From assembly GCF_027943255.1 (NCBI RefSeq), contig NC_072892.1:21041792-21105791 (forward strand): 64,000 nt of DNA. Direction: 5' to 3'. Of the stretch, positions 1 to 11,770 are shown in pieces. A program made the translations under genes and the position numbers. This DNA is from Anastrepha obliqua. Its lineage: Eukaryota; Arthropoda; Insecta; Diptera; Tephritidae. The notes under the pieces are model-generated. The model saw nothing but the letters and a program-made list of their open reading frames with translations. It made no database searches and was not told the DNA's origin. Within the stretch, counting starts at the first letter, position 1, and each line of letters starts with the position of its first letter.

Positions 1-639
1 CAGCCTACCTAACAGTTTGAATTGCAATGTAATCATCCCGCTAGTTTGCCGGAGAATGATTGTTTAAGCCAGGCCAGCTCTTGTTGATGGTAGCGGAATA
101 ATACTGTAGACCATCACCTCACAGCTTTAGGTTTTGAAATATTCCGGAGACTAAGATGTATCACTTCCATATTCGGTAAGGAATAACCTGTAGTTTCGAT
201 GGAGTCATGGTGACAAAAAAAATCAGAAGGTGTGACCAGTAACGAACCGTTAGCCGGCTCTCAGCGAATTTGAAGGAATCAGCTGATTGGCTGGAGTCAT
301 GTCAGAGGTTTGTTTAAGAAAAAAAATTAGATTGGGTTGGTGATATACGAAAAAAATCAACACAACCTCCGCCCGTGTTGCTTTGTTGTCATCTGAATAA
401 CGACTGATTGGACGAGTGTGTGAATACGTGTGAAATGAGCGAACGTGTGAAAAGCTGCTGCCGAAACCCCGATGACTTGGCAGCCGAAGTTACTCGCTCA
501 ATTTTATTTTTCACCATGGCTGAAAGCCCAACCTGGTAATCTACTATATAACTCTTAGAAGGAGTTGAATCAGAAAGAGAAGGGTATTTAATTATGCTGT
601 TTTAGAAGATGCAACTGTGCATCCTGAGGGATTTCTTTG
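1..639. other. Unassigned non-coding stretch
   Basis: No convincing coding frame, RNA gene or recognisable transposon was seen. The sequence is ordinary AT-rich intergenic or intronic DNA. Confidence 0.5.
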
Positions 640-1130
640 CATGTAGAATATACACTTTTGCTTACACAATTTAATTTCTTCATCTCTTTGCAATATTTGT
701 AAGATTTTTCTTGCTACATTGTTTAGAAAAATAGTTTATTTTACAAGGTGGCGCGAAATTAATCACCCTATCGAAAGATATTTAATTTTTGCAAATCTCG
801 TCGTATGTCAACCCTATTTGACCCTTGTTAACTAGACAGCTGCAGCATACAAACAGTCAATCAATGGGGAACGTAAAGGCTATTTGTTTTTTATTTACAC
901 AAAAGTTGTTCAAAAACAAAATTGGGTGATTAATTTTGCGCCATTTTGAATAACATGAACCTTTAAGACATTGTACAAAATTCACAAAAATTTTCAAAAC
1001 TTCAAAAAAATTTCATCAAAATTAAAAATTTTTTTATGAGACTCTTTAGAAAACTTCTGGGTACATGCAGTTTATAGCCCAATCAAGTGTAGTACAATGA
1101 AATGTAAGTTTGGAGTTGCTAAAAAATCGG
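640..1130 (+). repeat. Dispersed AT-rich repeat, unknown family, split by a MITE
   Basis: The parts at about 640-743 and 953-1130 resemble 12735-13020 and, in reverse, 15955-16140. Shared phrases include TTTGTAAAAAATTCACAAAA and GAAAACTTCTGGGTA followed by TGCAGTTTATA. The copy here is interrupted by the element at 744-950. No coding capacity is seen. It could be the non-coding part of a larger transposon; no ends were identified. Confidence 0.55.
744..950. mobile_element. 207-bp MITE with CAAGGTGGCGC ends
   Basis: The left end starts CAAGGTGGCGCGAAATTAAT followed by CACCC. The right end is its near-inverse, GGGTGATTAATTTTGCGCCA then TTTTG. TA lies immediately outside both ends, as expected for a Tc1/mariner-type target duplication. 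The interior has no coding frame. Related ends occur at 43371-43405 and around 51190-51720. It is probably a non-autonomous element moved by a Tc1/mariner transposase; the partner is not identified here. Confidence 0.75.
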
Positions 1131-1159
1131 GTTGTGGTTATGTTTAGTTAGTAGCATAT

Positions 1160-1478
1160 CTTGGAAGAACACACACCACGTTTGCTACGAGGAAGTCGAG
1201 TGATTTTCCTTTTCCATCACGATAACGCACCAGCGCTTCAGCAGTTGTCGGACTACTATTTGCTCCCCAATTCGAAGAAATGCCTGGCGGGAAAAATATT
1301 TTATTCTAACGAGGAGGTGATTACAGAAACGAATGGCTATTTTCAGACTTGGATAAATCCTATTATTCGGAATGGATCAACAAAATAGAACAGCGTTGAA
1401 CGAAGTGTAAGAACCTAAAAGAAGGCTATGTCGAAAAATAAAAACATATTCTTCCACGTACTTTTCAAACAACCCTCG
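1160..1478 (+). pseudogene. Mariner transposase C-terminal fragment
   Basis: The frame contains a catalytic-site-like HHDNAP motif followed, after a deletion of the PPYSPDLAP region, by DYYLLPN and a C-terminal segment (SNEEVITETNGYF) typical of mariner. A frameshift or stop ends the frame before the usual C terminus; the remaining codons continue in another frame. The element end reads AACCCTCG next to TA (1479-1480), the same terminus as the mariner ending at 5117. The N-terminal two thirds are missing, so it is a dead fragment. Confidence 0.7.
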
Positions 1479-2248
1479 TACAAGTGAATGTATATATTTT
1501 GAATACGTGCGCCAGTTTCAAAGGGATCCCAGGTAGCAATTCGAGCACTTCGTTAGCATTATCTGGCGATTATATTAGATTTAGATTTATTGGAAGTTTG
1601 CACTTCGACCTCATGGTGTTTAGTGCACTCTACTCAGCGCAGTACCTCATCCAGCCCCTTATTAAACTTAAGATAGAGCTGGATTGGACTGAGCGTATGT
1701 GACTTTCCTCCAGCTGCAAATGGCCAATATGTCTCAACCTTCTCCGCCCTTTAGCGCTGCATTAAAGGAAAAGGTGCAATGATGTCTCCTGGGTTCGGTC
1801 ACAGAGACGACTATCCCAGGATACTATTTGGCGATTTTGAAGTTTCAACTGTGATACAAAGTTTTTTTTTTTTAATTTGGAGTGGTCATAGTAGTGCTTT
1901 TCTTCTTATTTGTTAAGGGGCTCAACTTCTAGCTGATATCTATTATTAAAATTTTACTGGCGGTAATATTTAAGCAGAAATTTATTGAACCTGCGAAAGT
2001 GTCTCGAAATGATGACAGACCCACACTTAGACCATCGAAAGGCGTTTATGTTAATGCTTTTTTTCACTTTGCGTTGTGGGTTTTGATGTTGTGCCAAAAA
2101 TGGGCAGTCCTACATTTTCTTCATGGGAGAAATGCGTGTATTCGAAAGTTTAGCATAGCCCAACGAGTAGTGAACGTTGCTTCAAAAATAAAATATTTCT
2201 ACTTAATTTCAAAGTGTACTTCGAACTCAAGATCTATTACCGGCGGCC
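1479..2248. other. Unassigned non-coding stretch
   Basis: No gene or repeat recognised; short open frames here have no family features. Confidence 0.5.
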
Positions 2249-2392
2249 GTTGTTATTGTTGCTGTTGATGTAGCAGCATAAACATTTCCCATACAAGTAC
2301 GGTGAATGTTGTTGGAGTGAGAGTCCTTAGTCGGATATGAATCCGGGTCGTTCCGGTAACGTCGAACCTACTGTCGTGGCAATGCATCGAAA
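2249..2392 (-). repeat. Short CAA-tailed repeat (SINE-like), reverse orientation
   Basis: On the minus strand this roughly 140-bp unit begins near CGACAGTAGGTTCGACGTTA, passes through CGGAACGACCCGGATTCAT, contains a small GTAC/GTATGGG fold and ends TGCTGCTACATCAACAGCAA. Other copies lie at 13334, 28912, 31510, 35571 and 37812. The CTGCTACAACAACAA tail is shared with the LINE 3' ends at 23640 and 52226, suggesting that the same LINE machinery moved it. There is no reading frame of note. Confidence 0.65.
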
Positions 2393-3954
2393 TGCAAATA
2401 AGAAATAAAGAAAAGAATGTTACGGCAGCCTATGACAAGACAAGCGGCGGATGCCGAAGAAACTGTTATTACTTTATTTATCAACTTATGCAGTGAAGGC
2501 GTACTCCATGCTTTGGTACCCCAGGTAACATGAGCAGTGCTAATGGCAGACTATCCAAGCGCAGAATGCACCGAAAAAGCCTAAAATCAACAATATGAGT
2601 TATTAAGAGACCAGCTGTTGTCTGTTTTAAAAAGTAAAGCAGCTTCATTAGAACCCTGAGCAATTCAAAAGAACGTATCCTTGGTATTTTTATATCAGGG
2701 CGCAAGTTTTAGCATCAACATCATTTGTACCTTAGATTAGTACGAGTATCTGAGCCCTTTCACATTTCGTAGTTTGCATACTTGTTTTTTATTCGCATTC
2801 ATGGGCACAATTTGTACAAAAATAACAATTTTCGCTTCGTATTTGTTACACATTTGAAAATATTTATTTACACACCATTTCTTTGTGAAAAATATACCTT
2901 CTTCAAACTTTATCACAAGCTCGCAAAAACTTTTAAAACACTTCGCACTTAAAAATCGCAATTAAAGAAGTCATTCGGTCATTTAGTATTAGCACATCAC
3001 TTCACTTCACTTGGAGATAGTCATTTCGTTCAGTTTGCGCATGTAACAAAGACCGCAACGCGCACGAGCTTCCAAATCGACTGAGACTTAAACAACAAAC
3101 TAAGTAAACAATCAACCAACCAGTCAGTCCGCCAAGCAAGCCACCATTGAGTAAGCGAGCAAAGGCAAGCAGAGCCGGCAGTCAGCATTACAATTGGTCG
3201 TGACGCTCTCGAATGCTGCTAAATGACCGACTGAGCGACCGTTCAAAAGCTGAGCGGGCGATCAAGCAACCGGCGGAGCATTTGACCAGCTCACGAGTGT
3301 CTCAAATCTTACCTTTTAATTGAGCAGCCATCTCGTCAGTCAAGTAAGGCAGTCGTTGGATTGAGAAAACTGCAAATGGAAGTGGAAATAGAGTAGAGTA
3401 AAAATTCTACTTTTTTAGGCAACGAACGACTGCAGTCACATTTCCCACACGCTCTCTCTCTCTCCCGCACGCCACTGCACTTGAGTGGTATGCTCGCATA
3501 TATTTTTGCCATCAATGGCGTTCACACTGCCTTGAAGTGTGTGAGGCGGCAACCCCCTTCGACGTGTCATTATCAGCAAACCAAGATGCAGAATATGCGA
3601 GCACACATGCAAGTGCAAACGCCACCCACTGTGCAGTGCTAAGCATAGAAATTTCAGTAAAAAGTTATTTTGATGACTGCGAAATGATGTACGAATTTTA
3701 GGGAATTTTCAAAATCGTGTGATACTTTTACGAATAAAAATATTTCACCCGGTACAGCTCGATGGCTTGCGATGCAGCCAGCTTCAGTAACATTCTTAAA
3801 AAATTGGACTGCATTAAAATAGTTTTTATTTGTGAAAAAGAATTATCGTACAAGATAAAAAGTGAAAGAATTGTGTGAAGTTTAGATAGGTCGAAGATTA
3901 AAATGTATTTACGTTTTTGAAATATCTTTTAATGCAGTTTAATATACTTATTGA
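2393..3954. other. Unassigned non-coding stretch
   Basis: A CT-rich run at about 3450-3466 is the only simple repeat noted. No gene, transposon end or RNA was recognised. Confidence 0.5.
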
Positions 3955-5117
3955 TTGGCTTCATTCGGGCAATTCTGTGAGGTACTCAACCATTTGTTTG
4001 TCAGAAGTTTTCGAAAAAATAAGCAAAATCAACCGCCGAAGGCGAATCACCCTTCACCAAGACAATGCGAGTTCTCACGTATCAGCTCACACAAGAGAGC
4101 TTTTGAGCACTCAAGAGATCACATTAAGGGGGTCTTCTACCGTCACGGTTTGAAAAAATCGATTTTTTTTTTTTTAGATTTTTTAAAAGCTACTAATGTT
4201 AAGAGTATGCTATAAAGAGGGTTTTATGAAAAACATGTTCCTTCATGAGCATTTCGGGGAGAATACATGCATGCGCGTGGCATTTTCGAGCGTTTCTTTA
4301 TCTTTAAACGCCTTTTCCCGAAAGTTGACTTTTTTCAACTTTCTGGTCACACATCTACTATAAATATTTGTCGAATTCATTCCATCTTTTTTCCAGTTAT
4401 TCAGTGAACATCTCGCTATGTTTTCCCAGACCACTTTTTTCAATTTTTGATTAGTTTAATTTTGCGGGCCTCTAAAGTGTAAAAAAAAGAGGAAATTTTC
4501 AAACTTTTTTTTTAAAATCACGCATTTTTTACAAATTTCAAAATATTTAAAATCGCCACTGGGAAAACATAGCCAACGCTACACTTTATGATAAAAAAAA
4601 AAAAATTTTTTGATTTCAGATAAGTAAAATGGTCGATCGCGTGCCACAAAGTCGCCTAGGACATTTTTACAAGGGCAACCTCGAGGACGGTTCAAGGACA
4701 CAGGGCCAAAGAATTCGATTTGAAAAATATATTTTTAAATAGTGCAAACTTGTGCAAATTAAATAAAAAAAATCTGATTTCATTATCTCAAGTGGTTGCT
4801 TTGTAATTAATTCCCAAAAATAGGCCCGAGATTAAGGCGCGACGGTAGAAGACCCCCTTAATGGATAATCCTCCTTACAGCCGTGCTTTGGCACCTAATG
4901 ATTGTTTTTTGTTACTGAACATCAAAAATAAAAGCGAGTGCAACGATTTTCAACGCCTGCAGCAGCTGCTGAAGCCTTTGAAGAGCTCGTTTTGGAGGCA
5001 CTCACTTATGAAAATTGGAATAAACGCTTTGAAAGTTGGTTAAAGCGAATGCAGAAGAGTATTATTATTTTATTCACACAATAATGAAAGTGCGCAAAAT
5101 ATAAAAAGCAACCCTCG
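3955..5117 (+). pseudogene. Mariner transposase remnant interrupted by a TTAA element
   Basis: Upstream of the insertion the frame carries RRRITLHQDNASSHVSAHT, containing the second catalytic aspartate motif (HQDN). Downstream of 4861 it resumes directly with MDNPPYSRALAPNDCFLL, containing the third aspartate region (PPYSxxLAPND, normally SPDLAPND). Joining across one TTAA restores the mariner order, so the element at 4124-4861 inserted into a pre-existing copy. The C-terminal part is frameshifted near 5040 and the N-terminal part is absent. The right terminus reads AACCCTCG before TA at 5118, matching the fragment ending at 1478. Confidence 0.8.
4124..4861. mobile_element. TTAA-flanked non-autonomous element, copy 1 (738 bp)
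   Basis: It is bounded by TTAA on both sides (4124-4127 and 4858-4861). The inverted ends read GGGGGTCTTCTACCGTC and its complement. The interior is non-coding and holds homopolymer runs and an AAACGCCTTTTCCCGAAA module at about 4305, plus TTTGATTTCAGATAA at about 4611, which resembles a splice acceptor. The empty site can be read from the interrupted mariner around it, which proves mobility. TTAA target choice is typical of piggyBac transposases, but the ends do not match any piggyBac terminus I can name. Confidence 0.85.
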
Positions 5118-5119
5118 TA

Positions 5120-6805
5120 CTGTTACTAAAAAAAAACTCGTGTAATATTTAATATTCATAAATGCGATTTTCGAATTATTAAATGGGATAAACAGGGCGT
5201 GCGTTTTTCCACGTAGAATGGAATTTTTCGGTCTTCAGAGGTGGCAACACTGGTATCAATTTGACAGACGTATCATTCGTTTGATTAACAAGCAAGTGAT
5301 TCGTCAACTCGCAAGTTGCGTTTGTCGGCTACGTATGGTGAGCATCGACTTAGACGCAGTTTCAGCTGCGTGCAATCTATTCGAGTGTATGCAACTCGAA
5401 TTATCGGTCATTTTCGTTGTGCGAAAATTCGCATCGTAATGGTGTCATCTAAATACAATAAAAAAATGTAATGTTGCTCATGCACCACATTGAATCAATG
5501 AATGTTGACGCTTCAAGTTTAGCGAAAGCAGCCAGTTATTCGGTTGCTCTGTGATCATTGATTTAATTATTGCCGATAGGTGGTTAATCGATTGGTTGTG
5601 TGCGCACAATTCAAGCCGCACTCGATTCGTGGAAATGGGTCAGCAATAGACAGATTCAAAGCACGTTGTAAGTTTTCCACGGAAGCATATTTGAGTGACG
5701 GAAAAATGCAGTTTGGAAAAGACAACTGGACGTTTAGGTAAAACTGAATGAAGTCCACTGCAATACCAATTTCAGCACGAAAAGTAAAAACAAAATATGT
5801 GGGGAGTGGCTTGAATTAGCGAAATTGATTATTTAATCCTTCATAAAGGCTTCCAAAGTAATTCGAGGTTTTTGCGAAACGGAGAAAATATCGAAAAAGT
5901 CTTATTAAAATAAGGAAGAAAACTGATTGGCAAACAAATATTTTGCTAACAAATTTAATTTAAGTCATAGCACTTTTTGTGAGTCAGATTTATCCCTACG
6001 ATTATATTTTCGTATAGAGTACAAAGAGGAAAAGCGTTACCATTATTGGATAATCTATTCTGCAGTGTTAAAAATGTCACTATACTGAATAGCCAAAAGT
6101 TAATGAAAAGTATCCACTTCAAAACCAACTGTGGGCATGAAATATCAAATGATAGAAAAGTTTTCTATGCAATAGTGGTCGACTCGCTAGGCAATGGCAA
6201 ACCTCTGTGTGCAATTACTTCAGCTTTTCGGGGGCGGCATAAAACTAAAGAGTCTTTCAAAAGTATTATTTACATTTTTAATGTAAATAAATAAGATGTA
6301 TGTGAGATAACATCTATTTTTCTTAGAGAGTATTTTACAACATGAAGTTTGGAATACTCGTATAAGTCGTTAAATTGGCCGGCACGCCTTGGTTTGGTAG
6401 CACGTATTCAAGAGGTCAAACTTTCGATAACTTTATGGCGAAAATTTGGCTGCTTTTGCGCAACGGTGTTTCCTCAAGTAGTTTTTTGTCAACTCAATTT
6501 AAAATAGTTTCAAAAAATAAGCCTACAGACAAACATTTTCACATATACCATACGTATAACGGGTCTCTCAAGTTCGAGTATCTTTTTTAAAAGAGTGTTT
6601 TATTTTAACAGCTGTAAAGGTTCAATAGCGAATATTTTGTTAGATATTAAGTAGAAAATCTACAATTTATTGAAATTAGTTTGATTTCGCCCGTGGACCG
6701 TATGGAAATAATTAAAATCCAACAGCTTGATGTGGCGACTAAAATTCGCAAAGGGAAGTGGCAACGCTTCAAATAGGAGTTAAGAGAAAAATATATATGA
6801 AAATG
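5120..6805. other. Mostly unassigned; eroded SINE piece at 6183-6252
   Basis: GGCAATGGCAAACCTCTGTG and CGGCATAAAACT at about 6191-6246 look like a decayed part of the tRNA-derived SINE seen elsewhere. The rest shows no supported feature. Confidence 0.45.
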
Positions 6806-7145
6806 GTGGCGGCTGCCGTAGCCGAATGGGTTGGTGCGTGAATACCATTCGGAGAACGTAGGTTCGATTCTCCATGCAACACCAAAAAAAGAAACGTTTT
6901 TTTTCTTTTTCGCCCCTCGGCCGCCCTAGCCGAATGGGTTGGTACGTGACTACCATTCGGAATTCACAGAGAAAACGTTAGTTCGAATCTCGGTGAAACA
7001 CCAAAATTAAGAAAAAACATTTTTCTAATAGCGATCGCCCCTTGGCAAGCAATGGCAAACCTCCGAGTGTTTTTCTGCCATGAAACGCCTCCTCATAAAA
7101 AAATATCTGCCGTTCGGAGTCGGCGGCTTAAAACTGTAGCTGTCG
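6806..7145 (+). mobile_element. tRNA-derived SINE, two overlapping copies
   Basis: A SINE head (6806-6919) with the pol III A box TAGCCGAATGGG and B box GGTTCGATTCT is followed by a second head (about 6920-7003) and then the usual body: AGGCAATGGCAAACCTCCGA, TTTCTGCCATGAAA and GCCGTTCGGAGTCGGC. The second copy appears to start inside the first at CGCCCCTCGG. The 3' end is truncated at about 7145. There is no coding function; it depends on LINE enzymes for movement. Confidence 0.8.
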
Positions 7146-7680
7146 GTAAGAATTCATTATCGAAAAAATTGACGGAAATATAATAGTATCCCAATGTTCT
7201 GCTAACGTCCTTTGTCTATTTTCTGTGGAACCATCTCAAAGATAGATTTTATGTGGTCAATTCTCATTTCCAGCACTTTTCATATATCGGATATGCGTTT
7301 TGCCATCAACTGATTGATGATAATGGTATATCTGTCGCTTTTTATTTAGCTGTTAAACTTGTTTTCTGTAGCTGACCGTTTTTAGACCTGGATACTTAAC
7401 AAATACTTGCCTTCCTTCGCCCAGCGTCAAAACAAAAATTATTCGTACGTCATGCGGACTGTGCCCCTCGTGTCGGTTAGACGGTTAATAAAAAAAGTAG
7501 TAAATGAAACTTTTCAAGAGAAAGTCGAGACAAGAGAAGGCACAAATATGCCTAAACATGTCAACGAAAATCTCCTCACAAGAATCTACACATGTAAGCG
7601 GGAACTCGGGCAACATTTACAAAATATCATTTATGGTTCATAAATTGTTGACACTCATCTTCATATGTATGTCAATAAAC
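7146..7680. other. Unassigned non-coding stretch
   Basis: Open frames at 7407-7643 and 7504-7848 have no family features and the second runs into the SINE. Nothing else was recognised. Confidence 0.45.
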
Positions 7681-8012
7681 AGGCGGCCGCCGAAGCCGAA
7701 TGGGTTGGTGCGTGACTACCATTCGGAATTCACAGAGAGAACGTTGGTTCGAATTTCGGTGATACACCAAAATGAAGAAAAACATTTTTCTAATAGCGGT
7801 CGCCCCTCGGCAGGCAATGGCAAACCTCCGAGTGTATTTCTGCCATGAAAAAGCTTCTCACAAAAAATATCTGCCGTTCGGAGTCGGCTTGAAGCTGTAG
7901 GTCCCTCCATTTGTGGAACAACATCAAGACGCACACCACAAGTAGGAGTAGGAGCTCGGCCAAACGCCCAAAAATGGGTGTATGCGCCAATTATAAATAA
8001 ATAAATAAACAG
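7681..8012 (+). mobile_element. tRNA-derived SINE, near full-length
   Basis: The head contains A box AAGCCGAATGGG and B box GGTTCGAATTT, followed by the complete body (AGGCAATGGCAAACCTCCGA, CTGCCATGAAAAAGC, GCCGTTCGGAGTCGG, CATTTGTGGAACAACATCAA, GAGCTCGGCCAAACGCC) and a 3' tail of AATTATAAATAAATAAATAA. The AAAT microsatellite tail is the expected retroposition end. Frames across it are chance. Confidence 0.85.
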
Positions 8013-9397
8013 GTAGTGAATTCCCATTCAAAATATGTTTGTGTGTAATTTGAATTTAAAAAATAAACTAAAACTTGAGAGACCCTGTAATAAACACAGA
8101 TAATATTTCTGTACTTAATTTCTTTGTACCGATGGCTTTTTTAATTGCAAGCTCGCCTCGTAAATTAAATGTTCGCTGCAGATAAAAGTGTAGGCGGCTG
8201 TAAACATGGCAGAAAACAATTATTGACTCATAAATGACGCAGAATTCGATTGTAAAATGACGCATATGCCGGTGTATTTATTTACTTTTATTGAATTACT
8301 AAATGTATGTATTTATATATGCATGTGTATCTAAAAAATAGCATAAGTAAATAAAGCAATAAAAAAAAAATATTTTTTAAGACTTAATATTTCAGTTGCA
8401 AAAGCCAACCAGACGCGAACTCCAATAAATCATACAAAAATATGCAATTTTTTAAAGCCAAAATATGTGAACCCAAATGAAATATTTTTTTTCAGATAGC
8501 GAAAAAACCCTATTCAAATTAATTTAAACCCAAAAATCGCACTAAATTCTGTCGCTCAAAACGTGCACAAAAAGTTTACAATTTTTTTTTTTTGAAACTT
8601 CTGCCACACAATTTCCCATTGGCCTAGTCAATAAAGTCCAATATTTTATTTACTTTTATTTTTTTCTCTCTATTTTATCTGCGACTGATTTGAAATTTGG
8701 TGATATTGCTAAGTGAAGCGTAACTCAGTGCATATCTCTAACAAAAACACATACAAACAAACACAGATTTTCGTACACCCACACATAGAAACATATTCAA
8801 ATCAAATCGTTTACTGGGTTGTGTGTGCATTGTAGACTTGCGAAAACTTTTGATTAAAGTTGCGCTCTATTCAAAAGTGTGGCGGATGAGTGTAGATGAT
8901 GTCTGTATGTATGTGTAGTAAATGTGCGGAAAGGAAATGCCAGACAGTGTCAGCAATCAGCATCAATGCCACAGGCATGTCAGCGCACTATATACATATA
9001 CATATACATGCACAAATACGCTGAATATTAAGCCAAAGAAGTAACTAACGAAAACGTTCGGAAAAGTTTTATTTGGAAAGGATAATAAAGTTGATATGTA
9101 TGTGTGCATAGGTATGTGTATGTGTGTATAGGTATGTACATAGATGATTGAGCATTTGTAACTGAGTATGTAGGTCCTTAAATTTTGGCGCTGTGTGTTG
9201 GTATGCGTCGAGTTGGCTGCATCTGCAATTTATTTGCCATTTGGGCGTTTGCTTGATGAAGTCACAGCGAACCAAATCAATATTCAAAGAGACAAAAATG
9301 AATATTTACAAAAAAAAGAAAAACGAAAATATATGAATTTATATATGTAAATAAGTGCACAGTAATGAGCGTCGGAAAAGGAACGGAAGTTTCTAAC
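8013..9397. other. Unassigned stretch with TG/TATG microsatellites
   Basis: Simple TATGTGTG-type repeats occur at about 9095-9142 and ATATACATATACAT at about 8990-9008. No gene, RNA or transposon was recognised. Confidence 0.5.
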
Positions 9398-10725
9398 ATA
9401 TAGGGTGGATGCTTGGGCAGCACTAACTAAGCTTCAGCGTTTAGCATGCGTGCGCATGACGGGGACGAAGGAGATGATGCTCGAGCTGATACCGCTTCAT
9501 ATAGTTATTCAGCAATCAGCCAAGTGCGTACCCTGGTGAATATTACTAGGAACGGTTTCGGCAAAAGAAAAGTGATGTCATCTAAGAACATGGAATTACT
9601 GAGTCTGCAGCTCCCAACCAAAAGAGGTTTATAGAAAACTTATAACTCTCTCCAAAGATAAATTGAGAATGCTCAAGAGCAAACTACACATGATCGGGTT
9701 ATGGTACACTGATTCTTGTCGTTTCTGCGACCAATCCCAGGAGGCTCCACTGCAACTTAAATGCAGCGCTATACCGCGGAGAAGGCACAAAAGAAAGCCA
9801 CATTCTTATTTTGCCCTAAATGAACTCTCATATAGGATCTACGGGCATAGCTCAATAAACCAAAACAATATAGTCAATGTGGACTATTTATAATACATGC
9901 CTCCGGCTTTTAAAGGGGTAAAAAGGTTCAAGATCGCTATCGAAAAAGAAGCATGGCGTAAGAGTTTTAGCCCCAAACGCAATACAAGTATTTTTTATAC
10001 GGACGGTTCTAAAATGACTAGTAGAGTAAGCGCTGGGATATACTGTCCACAGTTAAACCTAAGGAAATCGTATAAGCTTCCAGATAACTGCAATATATTC
10101 CAGGCGGAGGTTTTCGCAGGAAAGGCAGCAGACCTAGCTTGTGATACCAACTCTAAAGTTAACTTTTTTATAGATCAAGCAGCCATTAAAGCAATTACAT
10201 CGTTTAGTATAACATCCAAGATCGTTCTGCAGAGCTGGAAGGCAGTAGAAAGGTTGGCAGCGAATAGTAAGCAACAGTTCTATTAAATTTCAGGCCATAA
10301 GGGCATTGAAGGGAACGGGGTAGTAGACGATGTAACGCGCATTTTGTCAATACGAATACTATCCAACGAACTAGACGAAAACAGGATCAGAAAATTCAAG
10401 ACCAGATGGGAGAGAGCTTGTCCACTTGCAGGAATGCTAAGATGATGTGTAAACAAGACGATCGTACTCCTCTCGCATCTCCTTTGCGGATGTCCTGTGT
10501 TATTCAAAACATGATCAACAAATGTAGGACACCATAGTTTGATGCATTAGAAGATATCTCAGCAGTAAGTTGGAAATGGCTCCTTAAATTCGTAATAGAA
10601 ACAGACGGGTGGACTATTTCAAAACACAACTAATAAACTCCATTTGGTATCGCTATGAATCGAACCGGTCTATGCGTGATTGCAAGTCAACCAATTTAAC
10701 CTAACCTAATCTACCATAATCTATG
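9398..10725 (+). pseudogene. LINE (non-LTR retrotransposon) 3' part with RNase H domain, decayed
   Basis: The remnant starts within a frame reading RVDAWAALTKLQRLACVRMTG, a typical region between the reverse transcriptase and RNase H domains of Jockey/LOA/R1-type LINEs. The RNase H domain follows: IFYTDGSKM (first catalytic Asp), NIFQAEVFA (catalytic Glu), FFIDQAAIKAI (Asp; the usual Ser before Gln is missing) and, in a shifted frame, SGHKGIEGNGVVDD (about 10292-10330). A later C-terminal segment ends near ISAVSWKWLLKFVIETDGW. The 3' UTR contains AATTTAACCTAACCTAAT. Several stops and frameshifts make it dead; the reverse transcriptase core is missing. Confidence 0.8.
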
Positions 10726-11028
10726 ATGGCCGGTGTAGCCGAATGGGTTGGTGCGGAGAAAATGAGGTTCGAATCTCCGTGCAACACTAAATTGAAAAAA
10801 GAAAAGTTTTTTCTAATAGCTGTCGCTCCGTGGCAAGCAATGGGGAATCTCCGCGTGTATTTCTGCCATCAAAAAGCTCCTCATAAAGAACCATTTGCCG
10901 TTCGGAATCGGCTTAAAACTCTAGGCCCCGGTCCATCCATTTGTGAAACAAGATCAAGACGCACGCAACAAATTGGAGGAGGAGCTCGGCCAAATACCAA
11001 AAGAGGGTGTAAGCGCCAATTATATGTA
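10726..11028 (+). mobile_element. tRNA-derived SINE, head shortened
   Basis: The A box GTAGCCGAATGGG and B box GGTTCGAATCTC are only about 20 bases apart because part of the head is deleted. The body and tail (GAGCTCGGCCAAATACC then AATTATATGTATA) are present. It sits directly after a LINE 3' UTR and directly before a mariner end (11031), a tight stack of three transposon ends. Confidence 0.85.
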
Positions 11029-11030
11029 TA

Positions 11031-11770
11031 CTAGGTTGATACCTATGAAATGAGACTCTTTTTTTTCAATTTCAAACGTTTATTAACAAAAAATGGTTAC
11101 AAATTTAATCTTCAAAATAATAGCCATCGCTAGCGAAACATTTTTCCCATCTCTCAGGCAATTTGTGGATGCCGCGCCAAAAAAATTGGCCGTCTTTGGC
11201 CGCAAACCAATCATCGAGCCATTTTTTTGCATCTTCGTGAGAATTGAAGCGCTGCTCGGAAAGTGCGTGGCCCATCGATGCAAACAAATGATAATCGGAG
11301 GGCGCCAAGTCTGGTGAGTAAGCCGCATGCACCAGCGGTTCCCAATCGTACGTCTCCACCAATTCCCGGGTCACTCTTGTTCGATGTGGCGGTGTATTGT
11401 CATCAAGAAAAATTACTTTGTGATGCCGATCGGCATATTCTGGGCGTTTTCGGTGCATAGCGCTGTTCAAATCGACCAATTGTCGTTGGTAGCGTGCACC
11501 GTCAACTGTTTCACCTGGTTTTAAAAGCTTGTACCAAATCATACCAGGCTGACCCCAGAAAACATACAGCATTGCCTTGCGGCCGAAGCGATTTGGTTTG
11601 GCCGTTGTTTTTGGCTTGTCGCCGGGCGGACCATACGATCCTTTACGCTTGGGATTAGAGAAATACACAAATTTTTCATCAACCGTAACGATTCGATGCA
11701 AAAAAGACTTCCTTTTGAACCGGGAGAGCAGCATTTTACCTTTAAAATTCCATTTCAAACTGCGTAATCT
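11031..11770 (-). pseudogene. 5'-truncated mariner transposase (DD34D)
   Basis: The minus-strand frame of 217 residues carries TVDEKF (first Asp), FLDDNTPPH (second) and AAYSPDLAPSDYHLF (third, 34 residues after the second), then the usual mariner C terminus (FFWRGIHKLPERWEKC) and stop. It most resembles the mellifera/capitata-type mariners, from memory of that group. The DNA-binding N terminus and one element end are missing beyond about 11770. The other end, CTAGGTTGATACC next to TA, abuts the SINE tail. The catalytic core is open but the protein cannot bind transposon ends. Confidence 0.85.

Noticed and set aside
6806..11028. tRNA genes suggested by good A and B boxes
   Set aside because: The boxes belong to SINE heads: no cloverleaf with paired acceptor stem can be drawn, and each is followed by the same SINE body.
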